The notes beneath the pieces were generated by a model, which worked only from the letters and a program-made list of their open reading frames with translations, was not told the origin of the DNA and searched no databases. The translations under genes were made by a program, and so were the position numbers. This document shows, piece after piece, positions 37,114-48,655 of a stretch of 64,000 nt of DNA; position 1 is the stretch's first letter; each line of letters begins with the position of its first letter. This DNA comes from Bretschneidera sinensis (taxonomy: Eukaryota; Streptophyta; Magnoliopsida; Brassicales; Akaniaceae), in the NCBI GenBank assembly GCA_023935145.1, contig CM043705.1:59874584-59938583 (forward strand), in the 5' to 3' direction.

Positions 37114-39135
37114 ATGGCAGCAAATAGCTACTCTGAGGGACACTCTTATACTAGACCACCATTGTTCAATGGCTCAAATTATAACTATTGGAAAAATAGA
37201 ATGAAAATCTTCGTCGAAGGACAAGATTACAATCTATGGAGAATTATAGAAGAAGGACCTAAAATTCCTTCAAAAGAAATAGTTATTGGAGAGACTCTTC
37301 ATACAATGCCTAAACTCAAAACTGAGTTTACTGACAAGGATTGTAGAACGATGTCTCTCAATAGTAGAGCAACAAGCATGCTACATTGTGCATTAGATAT
37401 TTCTGAATATAACAAAATATCTGCATGTGTTTCTGCTAAAGAAATATGGGATAAATTGCAAGTCACATATGAAGAAACAAGTGAAGTAAAAAAGTCTAAA
37501 ATTTACATGCTAATTTCTGAGTATGAATCTTTTAAGATGTCTCCTAACGAAACCATTTCCGAAATGCACTCACGATTCACTACTATTATAAATGGTTTAA
37601 AATTGCTTGGCAAGAATATTGAGGAAGTTGAACTAACCAGAAAAATCTTAAGATCTCTGCCACCAGAATGGAAACCAAAGAGGACAGCCATTCAGGAGGC
37701 CAAAAATCTTGACAAGCTTGATGTTGAGACGCTGCTTGGGTCATTATTGACATACGAGATGGAAGAAATGACTCCCATCATCAATGATGATGAGAAGAAG
37801 AAAAAGTAAATTGCTCTCAAAGCTTCTACGAGCAACAAAGAAAAGGAATTAGAACAAGAAGCAGAGAGCAGTGAAGAGGATGGTGAAATGGCTTTAATCA
37901 CCAAACTATTCCATAGGTTCTTGAAGAAAAGCAAGAAACCTTACTCAAAGGATCCCACCTCAAAAGGGGAACCACTTATGTGCTATGGCTGCAAAAAGCC
38001 AGGACATGTAAAAGCTGACTGTCCGGTTTCAAACAAACCATACAAGGGCTTCAAGAAGAAAGCTATGGTAGCAACTACCTGGAGCGATGACGAAGAAGAT
38101 GAGTCATTAGACAAAGAAATCGGATACGAGGAAATTGCCAACCTTTGTTTGATGGCAATCGATGATGAAAGTGAGGTAACATCTTCTCCCTCTTCAAAAA
38201 ATAATATTGTTACTAGTAGTGAAGAACTGCTAGAAGTCATAAATGAAATGCATGAAGAATTAAAGAAATTTGATTCTAGAAATTCTGTTCTTAAGAAAGA
38301 AGTATCATCTCTTTCTAAAGAAATGATAATTCTTAGAGAAGAAAAAGAAAAATTATCATCTTTACTGTATGATTCGTCTCAAGATTTTCTTAAAGATGAA
38401 AATGAGAATTTGAAAAATAAAATTTCTGAATTAAACAGCACTATATCTAGACTTATGCTTGGTAAAGAAAAACTTGATGAAGTGCTTTCTTCCCAAAGAT
38501 TAAGTGGAGGAAAATCTGGTGTAGGATATTCTCCATTGGGAAAACAAAAAACAAAAGAGAGCTTATTCATGAAAGCCTCTTGTGTAGATGGAGCCTCTAC
38601 TTCAAAAGCTCCTAGCATTGTTAAAAGCACTCCCTCGATAAATGCTAGGAAGTCTAGAAACTTAAATGATCATACTAAATTGAAGCATTCTAAAAATACT
38701 TATGCTTATATGTATGCTCATTCTAGAAATGCTAATACACATCCTAGAAATCATTATCATGCTCATTCTAGGAACAATGTGTATAATCAAAGAATGCATT
38801 CTGCTCATGCTCATCCTAGGAATTATCATCATGGGTATCCTAGAATGCATCATCATACTCTTTATAGAAATGACATGAATTTTCATACTCCTTACCATGG
38901 AAACATGTATCATAGGAACTATTATCCTAAGGTTTATAGGAATTCACATGTAAGACATCCTAGAAATTTCTATGACTATCATGCTAGGACTGTGCATCAT
39001 CAACTTGTTCATAGAGCACCTCATATTAAGAAAGTATGGGTCCCAAAAGGAACCGTATTTTCCAGGACTAACCCCAAAGGACCCAAGAAATTTTGGATAC
39101 CTAAAAGTGCTATCGTATATCCTTGTGTGATGTAG
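37114..39135 (+). pseudogene. Sirevirus gag, one in-frame stop before the zinc knuckle
   Basis: The frame runs from ATG 37114 (RPPLFNGSNYNYWKNRM, the usual Copia gag opening) to TAA 37807, then on in the same frame to TAG 39133. Order: capsid-like helices, acidic linker, zinc knuckle CYGCKKPGHVKADC (about 37981-38022), a coiled-coil segment (about 38220-38490), then a His/Asn/Arg-rich tract with repeated HPRN and HSRN (about 38700-39010), and the VWVPKGT..KFWIPK linker. Gag packages element RNA in cytoplasmic particles. The His-rich tail is the notable part. Confidence 0.88.
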
Positions 39136-40617
39136 ATTTGTCTTCACACCAAGGAGAAAGGTAACTGTTGGTACCTTGATAGCGGTTGCTCGAAGCATAT
39201 GACCGGCGATAAAAGCGTATTCAAGGAGCTAACTCTAAGAGATGGTGGACTTGTGACCATTGGAGACAATACTAAAATAAAGATCATCGGGCATGGAAAA
39301 GTCGGTAATGATTTCTCAACCTTAGATAATGTATTGCTAGTACAAGGCCTTAAGCCAAATTTACTTAGCATTAGTCAATTATGTGACAAAGGATATAAAG
39401 TCACATTTGAGACCTCTCGTTGTCTAGTTATAGACATCAAGAGCAACAAGATCAAATTCATTGGCCATAGACATGAAAATGTCTATATAGTTGATTTGAA
39501 AACTTTGCATTCCGTTAATGAAAAATGTTTTCCTGCTTTTAGTGAAAATCAATGGCTATGGCATAGAAGGCTTGGTCATGTAAACATGAATTTGCTAAAA
39601 ATTGTTTCAAGAAAAGATTTAGTTATTGGACTTCCTAAAATCAATTTTGAGAAAGACAAAATTTGCAATGCTTGTCAAATGGGAAAACAGTCTAGGATAT
39701 CTTTTAAAGCAAAAAATGTAGTCTCAACTACTAGACCTTTGAAACTTTTGCATATGGACTTATTTGGTCCAATTAGTACCATTAGCCTAGGTGGCCATCA
39801 ATATGCTCTTTTTAAGTTGATGACTATTCAAGATATACCTTTGTTATTTTTATTGCTTATAAGGATGAAGCTTTCAAAGGATTTGAAAAGTTTTGCAAAA
39901 AGGTACAAAATGAAAAAGGAATTTGTATTTCAAGCATAAGAAGTGATCATGGCAAAGAATTTGAAAATCAAGCTTTTCAAAATTTTGTGATGAAAATGGA
40001 ATTAATCACAACTTTTCAGCTCCTAGAACTCCTCAACAAAATGGACTTGTTGAGAGGAAAAATAGAGTTCTAGAAGAATTTTCAAGAATAATGCTTTGTG
40101 AAAATAATTTACCAAAATATTTTTGGGCTGAAGCCGTGAATACTTCTTGCTATATTTTAAATAGAATTTTGATAAGGCCCTTGCTTGATAAAACACCATA
40201 TGAACTATGGAAAGGGAGAAAGCCCAATATTTCCTATTTTCGTGCCTTTGGTAGTAAGTGCTTCATCTTAAATAACAATAAAACTAACTTGGGTAAATTT
40301 GATTCCAAGACCGATGAAGGGATATTTTTAGGATATTCAACTACTAGTAAGGCTTATAGAGTTTTCAATAAGAGAACTCTAGCAGTAGAAGAATCTGTGC
40401 ACGTAAATATTGATGAATCTAACCCAATGAGTAGTGGAGAAGTTTCCTTTGAAGATGATGCAGATTTTATTCCAAGAATGGAAACTCCTACTCCCATTGT
40501 TGACCCAAAAGTGAGTTCTTCTCAAATAAATGAAGGGATGGCAACTCCAAATTTGGACCATCCTCAAGTCAACAAGAGGAAAATCTACCCAAGGATTGGA
40601 GGTATGTAAATCATCAT
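39136..40617 (+). pseudogene. Sirevirus protease and integrase, frameshifted
   Basis: The protease active site WYLDSGCSKHMTGD lies at about 39169-39210. Integrase zinc-binding motif: WLWHRRLGHVN...CNACQMGKQ (about 39555-39690). The catalytic core is split by frameshifts near 39815 and 39980 (SDHGKEFEN and PQQNGLVERKN remain recognisable). The C-terminal part (YFWAEAVNT, FGSKCFILNN, GIFLGYSTTSKAY) runs from 40091 to about 40600, then another frameshift. The DDE residues are present but not in one frame. Confidence 0.86.
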
Positions 40618-41733
40618 CCAATTGATCAAGTAATTGGTGATCCTTCACAAGGGGTAAGAACTCGCTCTTCCATTAGAAATATTTGCAATTTTGTAGCTTA
40701 TTTGTCTCAAGTAGAACCTAAGACATTTATAAAAGCTGAAAAAGATAATGATTGGATAATTGCCATGTAGGAAGAGATAAATAAATTTGAGAGAAACAAT
40801 GTTTGGGAACTAGTTCCAAGACCTAAAGATCATTCAATTATTGGAACTAAATGGGTATATAGAAATAAAATGGATGAAAATGGTATAGTAACTAGAAATA
40901 AGGCTAGACTAGTTGCTAAGGGATATAACCAAGAGGAAGGAATAGATTTTGATGAAACCTATGCTCCTGTAGCTAGATTAGAAGCTATTCGAATGTTATT
41001 AGCCTTTGCATGCTTTAATAAATTCAAGCTATTTCAAATGGATGTGCAAAGTGCCTTTTTAAATGGCTTTATAGAAGAAGAGGTTTATGTTGAACAACCT
41101 CTTGGATTTAAAAATCCAAGTCTTCCAAATCATGTCTATAAACTTTCTAAAGCTCTATATGGGTTGAAGAAAGCTCCAAGGGCATGGTATGAAAGACTAA
41201 GTAAATTTTTGATTGATAATGATTTTGTAAGAGGTAGAATAGATACAACTCTCTTCACAGAAACTCACAAAAATGACACTTTGATAGTTCAAATTTATGT
41301 TGATGATATTATATTTGGTGCTACTAATGAATCTATGTGTCAAGAGTTTGCAAAGTGCATGCACGGTGAATTTGAAATGAGCATGATGGGAGAACTTACC
41401 TACTTCCTTGGACTGCAAATCAAGCAACTAAAAGGAGGTATCTTCATCAATCAACAAAAGTACATCAAAGATCTACTAAAGAGGTTCGGGATGGAAAGCT
41501 CAAAGCCAATTGGAACGCCTATGAGCACAACCACCAAACTTGATCTTGATGAAGGAGGTAAAACTGTAGATTCTAAATATTATAGAAGCATGATAGGTGC
41601 TTTACTGTACTTGACTGCAAGTAGACCTGATATAATGTTCAGTGTATGCATGTGTGCTAGATTTCAATCTAATCCTAAGGAATCACATGTAGTTGCAGTA
41701 AAAAGAATCCTTAGATATCTACAAGGGACCTAG
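40618..41733 (+). pseudogene. Sirevirus reverse transcriptase
   Basis: Copia RT motifs in order: [64 protein letters not shown], and the catalytic YVDD at 41296-41307. The stretch 40870-41733 is open. A TAG at 40767 lies upstream and TAG 41731 ends it before RNase H. This is the best preserved part of pol. Confidence 0.9.
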
Positions 41734-42252
41734 ACCATAGGATTATGGTATTCTAGAGAATAATCTTTTGAGCTAGTAGGATATTCGGATGCTGATTTTG
41801 CTGGATGTAGGTTAGATAGAAAAAGCACAAGTGGAACATTCCAATTCTTAGGTGCTATGTAAACTTCTTGGTTCTCCAAGAAACAGAATTCAGTTGCACT
41901 ATCAACTACTGAGGCAGAATATGTAGCAGCTGGCAGTTGTTGTGCCCAAGTACTATGGATGAAACAACAACTAGAAGACTATGGCATGAATCTCAAAAAT
42001 ATTCCTATATTTTGTGATAATACTAGTGCCATCAACCTAACCAAAAATCCTATTCAGCACTCTAGAACCAAGCATATAGAGATTAGACATCATTTCCTAA
42101 GAGATCATACTCAAAAAGGTGATATAAGATTAGAATTTATACCTTCAGAAGATCAAATAGCTAATATTCTTACAAAACCCTTAAGTGAAGCTAGTTTTTG
42201 TAAGATTAGAATGTTGATGGGATTGCTTGATTTTGATAAACTGAATGTTTGA
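41734..42252 (+). pseudogene. Sirevirus RNase H domain
   Basis: GYSDADFAGCRLDRKSTSG, ALSTTEAEYVAA, FCDNTSAI and HSRTKHIEIRHHF are all recognisable. Stops at 41761 and 41860 break the first third; 41959-42252 is open to the polyprotein end (LTKPLSEASF). Confidence 0.87.
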
Positions 42253-42392
42253 TTGCATCTCATTTCATCATTTGCATGTTTGACATTGAGTGATAGAGTA
42301 TTAATCCATGTTTAATTATTCCCTTCACTCAAAAATGTCATAGATAAACAAAATCGTGCAAAAAAAATTCAGGACTGAAAATTTTACTCAGG

Positions 42393-42731
42393 ATCCAGTC
42401 GACTGGTAAATATGCTCCAGTCGACTGGTAAGTCTCTACCTGATCTTCCAATCGACTATTAATTTTGTCCAGTCGACTGGTAACTCTCTGTCAAAACTTC
42501 CAAATGACTGGCAAGTCTTCTCCAGTCGTCTATAAGATCAAATCTTGTTTGGAGCCAATTTTTTGAATACCCCTTGTCCTCCAGTCGACTGGTAAAGATA
42601 GCCCAGTCGACTGGTAACTCACTGTCAGTTTATCCAGTCGACTGGTACGTTTACCCAGTCGACTGGTAAATAAACTGTTCATCTTTTCAAAGGGACCCAG
42701 TCGACTGGTATATCGACCCCAGTCGACTGGT
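42393..42731 (+). repeat. Second cluster of CCAGTCGACTGG palindromes, before ORF3
   Basis: About nine perfect or near-perfect copies plus about three degenerate ones between the pol stop and ORF3. The last ends about 12 bp before TATAAAAG. Same motif as in the LTRs, outside them. Confidence 0.9.
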
Positions 42732-42741
42732 ATCGCGATTC

Positions 42742-42749
42742 TATAAAAG
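42742..42749 (+). promoter_or_regulatory. Putative internal TATA box of the Sirevirus ORF3
   Basis: TATAAAAG right after the internal palindrome cluster and about 215 bp before the ORF3 ATG, mirroring the cluster-then-TATA layout of the LTR. Inference from layout. Confidence 0.5.
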
Positions 42750-42964
42750 GGACTGTTCATTTTCGCCATTTTTACGCCATTTTCAAAGAGCCCAAGCTTT
42801 CTCTCTCTAGAGAAATTCATCATATTGATCCAAAAACCATCCAAATCCCTTCTAAACACACCGATCTACACATTCCTAAAGAGATTTTTAACTTTCTACG
42901 GTTAAAATCTCTCATTTTTACCAAAATCTTTTTTTTTTTTCAAAAAACTCCAGATTTCTCCAAA

Positions 42965-44170
42965 ATGAGTGACAAAATCCATATTAAACTCACAACAAAT
43001 GGACCTAATGTGCCTAAAAATCCAAGATCTTCAAAACCTTCAGCTTCGGAGTCGAAAGGGAAAGGTGCAGCAGGATCATCCAACAAGGAGCCCAGAACAG
43101 AGCTGGAGCAGACTCTGTTTTACAGCCCAGCGGCTCATAAGAGGTATAATTCAATAATCCGTCACAAGAAAATCATGACGGGTAGAGTCGTTGATTTTAA
43201 CTCTATTCACCATGGTAATTTCGATATTCTACCAGCCTTTGAGGCAATAAATCTGACCCCACTGGTCAGAATTCATGAAAAGTATTACCCGCGACTGGTT
43301 CACCAGTTCTATGCGAACTTGGTGAAACCCAGTCCTCTGGTTCTGAGATTCAGAACCAGAGTTAGCGGTGTGGAGTTTGAGGTCAACACTGACCTCTTGA
43401 TGAGCATTCTAAGAATCCCTATAAGGGGGGTTCAATGGAGTCTGGATGGATGGCCAGACAACTTTGAAGTTGAGGAGGCCTGTCGGATAGTCAGGGGCGA
43501 CCCTAACTATGTGTACAGACCCACTACATTTCACACTTGTAGTGACTTGCCCCTCGACTCAAAGTTGTTTCAGTTGATTGTCAGTTGGACCATCCACCCA
43601 AGACTCGAGAGTCGAGGGTATTTATCTAAAATACATACGGTATTGATTTGGTGCCTAAAATCTGGGCACCACTTCAATATATATCCTCTGCTGCTCGCCA
43701 ACATGATAAACGGCGAAGCAAATGACTCCAGGTGTCTTCCTTATGGGATGCTCATTACGCTCATCCTCCAGCACTTTCGGGTACCTTTGTCTGCCTCTGA
43801 GGCTCAGGATATCGGATTGACGGACATCATCAACATCTCATCTCTGAAGAAGATGGGATGTACTGTTCGTGACGGATTCCTCTATCCAAAGGTCGGAAAG
43901 CGCCTAAGGATCCAAGAGGATGCGAGCGACAGTGATGAGGATGCTGATACGGTTGCTGAGATGGAGACGGATACCCGAGCACCTCCCATTGGTGACTCGA
44001 GTACTGGTCAGACTGGTTACGGTGACATCCTACGAGCTATCACGAGTCTCCAGATGATGATGGAGTCCGATTTTCAGTCCATGCAGTCTGATTACCAGAG
44101 ACTGAGCTCCTCCATAGACCACCTATGGGACGACTTCGAGTTACATCGAGAGCACACCGATGGTCCCTAG
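42965..44170 (+). CDS. Sirevirus accessory ORF3, 401 aa, plant transposon-protein-like
   Basis: An uninterrupted frame between pol and the 3' LTR, in the place where some Sireviruses carry an envelope-like ORF. The N-terminus is Ser/Lys-rich (to about residue 45). A folded-looking middle (about 60-310) contains KYYPRLVHQFYANL, FEVNTDLLMSILRIP and WTIHPR. An acidic linker (SDSDEDAD, about 325) and a C-terminal helix (about 355-400) follow. The middle pattern resembles the 'putative plant transposon protein' domain (Y..LV.EFY.NL...LLRIP). No clear transmembrane span or signal peptide is seen, so an envelope role is doubtful. It is open while gag-pol is broken. Confidence 0.75.
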   Translation: MSDKIHIKLTTNGPNVPKNPRSSKPSASESKGKGAAGSSNKEPRTELEQTLFYSPAAHKRYNSIIRHKKIMTGRVVDFNSIHHGNFDILPAFEAINLTPLVRIHEKYYPRLVHQFYANLVKPSPLVLRFRTRVSGVEFEVNTDLLMSILRIPIRGVQWSLDGWPDNFEVEEACRIVRGDPNYVYRPTTFHTCSDLPLDSKLFQLIVSWTIHPRLESRGYLSKIHTVLIWCLKSGHHFNIYPLLLANMINGEANDSRCLPYGMLITLILQHFRVPLSASEAQDIGLTDIINISSLKKMGCTVRDGFLYPKVGKRLRIQEDASDSDEDADTVAEMETDTRAPPIGDSSTGQTGYGDILRAITSLQMMMESDFQSMQSDYQRLSSSIDHLWDDFELHREHTDGP

Positions 44171-44891
44171 CTGAGATTAGGGAACTTCTTCATGACAGCT
44201 TGGAATCTCCCGCACCATGAGTCTCTATCTTTTATCTGTACTTAGCGCTTTTCCAGTTTTTATCACATAGCACGGACATCTCATGAATGTTTTTCTTAGT
44301 TATGGCTCTGTGAGGCTCTGCTTGTATTGACTTTTTCTCTATGATGATGTAATACTATTAGCCATATTTCTTGCATTTATTTACACTATTTGTGATATGT
44401 TAGAACTGTTTTAAAACTCTGTTTGGTCACTAAAACTGCTATAAAATGCTTATATGCTTGAAAAACTTCCGGTTCTTTTCGGGAAGGCTTCTGAAATTCG
44501 AATGAAGCCAAATCTTTGCGTACATCTTTGTATTCTTATAACCTATTTGACTATATTGGCTAAGTAGCTTATTTTTTATGTTATTCCCCCTTTGATTGCT
44601 GTTGTCAAAACGGGGGAGAAAAATGAGAAAAACGAGAAAATCTAAGTAAAACGCAACCAATGCATAGATTTAGGGGGAGCATTGCTCCATATCTTTGTAA
44701 AAATGTTTATTGATTGGTTGAGTTTAATTCTGGATTGGTTGAAAGAAATATAAACTGTGTTTGCTTGTTTACAGGGTGGTTTTACTCGAAAAACAGAGGA
44801 AACTCTGTCCAAATTTATGTAAAATCTTAACACTTAGTTTTTAAAACTGTTTTTACATTATTAGTTTTGTCATCATCAAAAAGGGAGAGAT
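44171..44891 (+). other. Sirevirus 3' untranslated region with repeated polypurine tracts
   Basis: Non-coding. Purine runs at about 44607-44620 (CGGGGGAGAAAAA), 44671-44681 (AGGGGGAG) and 44877-44890 (AAAAAGGGAGAGA, next to the LTR, the likely plus-strand primer). Multiple PPTs are a known Sirevirus trait. Confidence 0.65.
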
Positions 44892-46140
44892 TGTTGACCC
44901 TCGCCCGTATTTTAATGATGGCAAAACATAACTGTTATTTAACTAACATGTTTAAACTAAGTTATATTAAGGATCAAACACATTCAACCAATGAACAAAG
45001 TGCAAAAACTCGAACCAAATCAAGTATCAAGTGAAGACTGAAGATCTAGTATAGGTCTTAAGGTTTAGAACCAATGTAAGTCTCACTCATACATTGTATT
45101 AGCTTGTTCAATGGCTCAAACACAAAAGGTTTTTCTAAAACCATTATTTTTAAATGTTTTTAATGAAAAACAGAAGAAAAACTGGGTTGGAAAACAACCC
45201 AGTCGACTGGGTACATATACTAGTCGACTGGTATATAGGTCAGAAGGTACCCAGTCGACTGGATGAAACAACCCAGTCGACTAGTACTTTGACCATTAAG
45301 TTTCCAGTCGACTGGATGAATCAACCCAATCGACTGGTAAAATAGACAGAAAGTCCCCAGTCGACTGGATGATATATACCAGTCGACTGGGTACCCAGAA
45401 GGTCTGAAAACGAGTATTTTTCAAGTGAACTCAGTCGACTGGTATCTCGACCCAGTCGACTGGTAATTCAAAAATATGACCGTTGGACTCCAAATCTGAA
45501 CATTTTAAAGTAAATCTTTTTCAAATTAAAGTCCAAAACGGCCATATTATTTGATTGCTATAGAAACCCATTCAGCAAAGCATTCAATAAGAATAAGCAC
45601 ATATTCAAAAAGAGTTGATCTCATATAATCAAGTTTTTATACTCTTGAAACACAAAAAGCTTTGAAATAATCTTGTTGAGCCATTTCTTCAAGCTTTACT
45701 TTGAAAGAGAGACATTTCTGTTGTAATAAGCTTTCATTTGCTGTCTCTCTACCTTTTACTTTACACCATCTTTGTGAAGGGATTACTTCCGAGAGGAAGG
45801 GGAAACTTCCGAAAGGAAGGGGATTTTTCGGTTTAAGCAATTCCTGTAAATTGCTTGTGTACGGTTTGTGCAACACCCGGTTAAGTTGTGCGACTAAGTT
45901 TTCTTAGTGGATTACTTCAAGGAGTTCCTTGAAGAGAGTGGACGTAGGGTCGAAACGAATCCGATATTGTCGAACCACTATAACTGTGTTTGCATCATAT
46001 TTCCTTAAACTCCTTATTTACAGCTTATTACTTGTATTAATTATTTGTTGCTTATCAGTTTTTATAAACTTGTATAAATTCCGCAAAAGTTTTTAAAAAC
46101 CCAATTCACCCCCCCTCTTGGGTTGAAACCTCGAGCTACA
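44892..46140 (+). repeat. Sirevirus 3' LTR
   Basis: 1249 bp, about 97% like the 5' LTR by eye. Palindrome cluster at about 45198-45465, with slightly more mutated copies. TATA box changed to TATAGAAA. Confidence 0.93.
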
Positions 46141-47231
46141 CCAAGAGTCAAAGCATGCCAAGACCAAGAGAAATTGTTTCAGCACTTGAAGAAGCTAGGA
46201 GCATCAGTGTGCGCCGTGGCGTGGCCAGAGTAACATCGCACCGCCCAGCACCGCACCCCTTGGCATCCCTCCTAGTGCAGCGGTGTGGCTAGGGCAGCAC
46301 CACACCGCCCAACAAGGCACACTCTCAAGCTTTGGGTAAGAGCTGAGGCTCCCAGAAAGGAGAGGTGTGGCGCGCACACGGTCTCCTAACCTAATTAGGA
46401 CATCTAAGTGACTATTTTGAGCCCACAAATACCCTTGAACCCTTGTACTATAAATAGGGCACTTAGGGTTGAAGAAAGAAGGAATCAAGGTCTGGAAACT
46501 CAAAGAAGCAGCCTCATTCTCCTCCATCAAAGTGTTCAACCATAAGTTCCATGGTGAACTAATCTCCAAGCAAGGCGAAGGGATGAATCCCTAGGTTTTG
46601 TTGTTCTTTAATTCCTTTATTAGTTCAGTTGTAATTGGGATTTATTATCAAATATTGTTATGACTTATTCTTTAATCTAATTAGAAGATTTCTTTTCAAT
46701 CTAGTGATTGTATCTTTCTCTTTGATATAAATTTAGTCATGCTTGTCTCATGTCAAGGTTATTTAGATGTGATTGAGTCTGGTAGACTTATTCTCTAGGG
46801 TTGTCCATTACTGCAATATTGTCGTTTCTTAATAACTCTATAGTTTAGGCCATGTGTGTTTAACCAATAAAGAAGAGTAAGTCATATCAATTACATTGGG
46901 GCTTGTATATGAGCTTTAATTGAATATCCACCGATTGCTTGTTTGGGATGTGAAACTTGCAATCGAGATAAGCACAATTGAATTAAGATTGGAATAAAGG
47001 CAACGAGCCTAGGGAGGACTCTCGAACCTTGTTGTTACTCTATTATTATTATTCTCAACGTGTTACATATTCTGCTCTCAATTACTTCATTATCAAAACT
47101 TCATATATTCTCACCCGATCTTATTGTTCGTGTTTAGGTTTACATCTTCTCTTATAGTTAACTTGTTTCCCTGTGGAATTGACACCCCAAAGCTGTGCTA
47201 CAACTATCGTGTTACTCTTTGGGCGTAATCA
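46141..47231 (+). repeat. Gypsy LTR, right part
   Basis: Resumes with the duplicated CCAAG. It has a GC-rich block at about 46204-46325 (repeated CACCGC motifs), likely TATA at about 46448 (ACTATAAATAGGG), and ends in CA at 47231. No gene was seen. Confidence 0.65.
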
Positions 47232-47253
47232 ATAACTCTTATATCCTATTACT

Positions 47254-48210
47254 GTTGTATGTGGATGATATGCTCGTTGCAGGGTCTAACATTGAAGATA
47301 TCAATAATCTCAAGAGGTGGTTGTCAAAATAGTTTGCAATGAAGGATTTGGGTGCTGCAAAACAAATCCTTGGTATGAGAATCATTAGAGACAGAGTCAG
47401 TGGACTTTGAAACTTTCACAGACAGAGTATGTGAAGAAGGTTCTCAGTCGATTTAGCATGGATAGTGCTAAACCAGTGAGCTCATCTTTGGCTAGTCATT
47501 TTGGACTATCTAAGGATCAGTCACCAAAGACAGAGTAAGAGCAAGACTACATGAGTAGGGTTTCCTAAGCCTCAGCTATTGGAAGTCTTATGTACGCCAT
47601 GGTCTGCACAAGACCGGACATTGCACATGTAGTGGGAGTAGTGAGTAGGTACATGAGTAATCCAGGAAAACAACATTGGAAGGCAGTCAAATGGATCCTG
47701 AGGTATTTGAAAGGCACTTCAGATACATCTCTATGCTTCACAAGGGCAAGTTTAAAACTGCAGGGTTTTGTGGATGTGGATTTAGCTGGTGATGTTGATA
47801 GCAGGAAAAGTACTACAGGGATTGTGTATACTCTGGGTGGTACAGCTGTAAGTTGGGCTTCTAAGTTGCAGAAGATCGTTGCTCTCTCTACTACAGAAGC
47901 TGAATATGTAGCCATAACTGAAGCTGGGAAGGAAATGGTTTGGTTACAGGGTCTCCTGGGTAAGAAGAATGAGAGGGGTACTCTACACAGTGATAGTCAG
48001 AGTGCTATTTTTTTTGCTAAGAATCCGGCGTTTCATTCTAGGACGAACCATATATAGTTGAGATATCACTTTATTCGCTCTCTTCTCGACAGTGAACAGT
48101 TGGTACTGGAGAAGATCCGTGGAACTGAGAATCCAGCAGATATGTTGACTAAGGGTGTCACTATTAAGAAATTGAAGCTGTGCTCAGCTTCAGTTGGTCT
48201 TCAAGCTTGA
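47254..48210 (+). pseudogene. Copia C reverse transcriptase end and RNase H
   Basis: Stops and a frameshift break 47330-47570 (e.g. TAG at 47331). 47590-48057 is open: TRPDIAHVVGVVSRYM, WILRYLKGTSD, DLAGDVDSRKSTTG, ALSTTEAEYVA and DSQSAIFFAKNP. A TAG at 48055 cuts the terminal part (YHFIRSLL, ENPADMLTK). This is a Tnt1/Tork-type pattern. Not functional. Confidence 0.83.
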
Positions 48211-48301
48211 GGACAGGTGTATGAGTTGCGGCGATGGTTGCTTTGTTTGAAGGCATGTGGTGCTTGGTGTTGGTGATTGGACCAGTCTCCAAGTGGGAGA
48301 T

Positions 48302-48655
48302 TGTTAGGCTATGTGTGGAGCATGAAAGTTTTTTTGTCCAATCTGGTGTTTTCAACATTGTTTGGTATCTGTTTTATTTTAACTCGGAAATATAAGGGTT
48401 TCATCTTATTCTTTTTGTGTAAGGGAGTGAGCCGTCTTTTTTTTTTTTGGTGAATACTGTGAGGGGTGTCTAGGGGTGAGACCTCCTTGTATTGTTCTTC
48501 AAGACATAGTGAAATCGCTGCAACTCTGTGGACGTAACCAGAGTTTGGGTAAACCACGTAAATCTGTGCTGTGTGTTTGTCTTTGATTTATTTCTATTTT
48601 CTTCTCTATATTCGCATCTCAAGATCCGTAGGGATAGGGTAGTTTAACCCTAACA
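48302..48655 (+). repeat. Copia C 3' LTR
   Basis: 354 bp from TGTTAGG to CCTAACA, a 7-bp inverted terminal repeat, directly after the polypurine tract. Confidence 0.85.

Larger units (their letters stand above)
35811..46140 (+). mobile_element. Sirevirus-like Copia LTR retrotransposon with extra 3' ORF
   Basis: The element is complete by structure: LTRs 35811-37058 and 44892-46140 (TG...CA), 5-bp target duplication CCAAG (35806-35810 and 46141-46145), primer site, gag with zinc knuckle and His-rich tail, protease, integrase, reverse transcriptase, RNase H, a separate 401-codon ORF, repeated polypurine tracts and the 3' LTR. Roughly 3% of LTR positions differ by eye, so it is not brand new. 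gag-pol carries several stops and at least three frameshifts, so it is not autonomous. Gag style, long 3' region with extra ORF and multiple PPTs fit the Sirevirus genus. Confidence 0.93.
34404..47231 (+). mobile_element. 3' part of a Ty3/gypsy-like element, split by a Sirevirus
   Basis: 34404-34537 ends an acidic polyprotein tail (GEGNEAEDEDFND, stop). A long non-coding stretch follows with the motif ACATTGAGGACAATGCC...AAGTTGGGGG (about 34864-34900), typical of plant gypsy elements. The polypurine tract (TTGGGGGT, ending 35543) is followed by an LTR starting TGTGATGAGAG at 35544. The LTR is interrupted at 35810 by the Sirevirus and resumes at 46146. It ends CCCTGTGGAATTGACACC...CGTAATCA at 47231, giving about 1.35 kb without the insert. 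No reverse transcriptase or 5' LTR is present; the left part is lost at the junction with the TBL array. The family is assigned from motif style. Confidence 0.7.
47232..48655 (+). mobile_element. Copia C, 3' fragment (RT end, RNase H, 3' LTR)
   Basis: The sequence starts mid-RT, directly after the gypsy LTR end, with YVDD at 47258-47269. It continues through KDLGAAKQILGM, the RNase H domain, a polypurine tract AAGTGGGAGA (48291-48300) and an LTR. Its 5' part is not in the window. The gypsy element probably inserted into it before the left half was lost. Confidence 0.85.
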
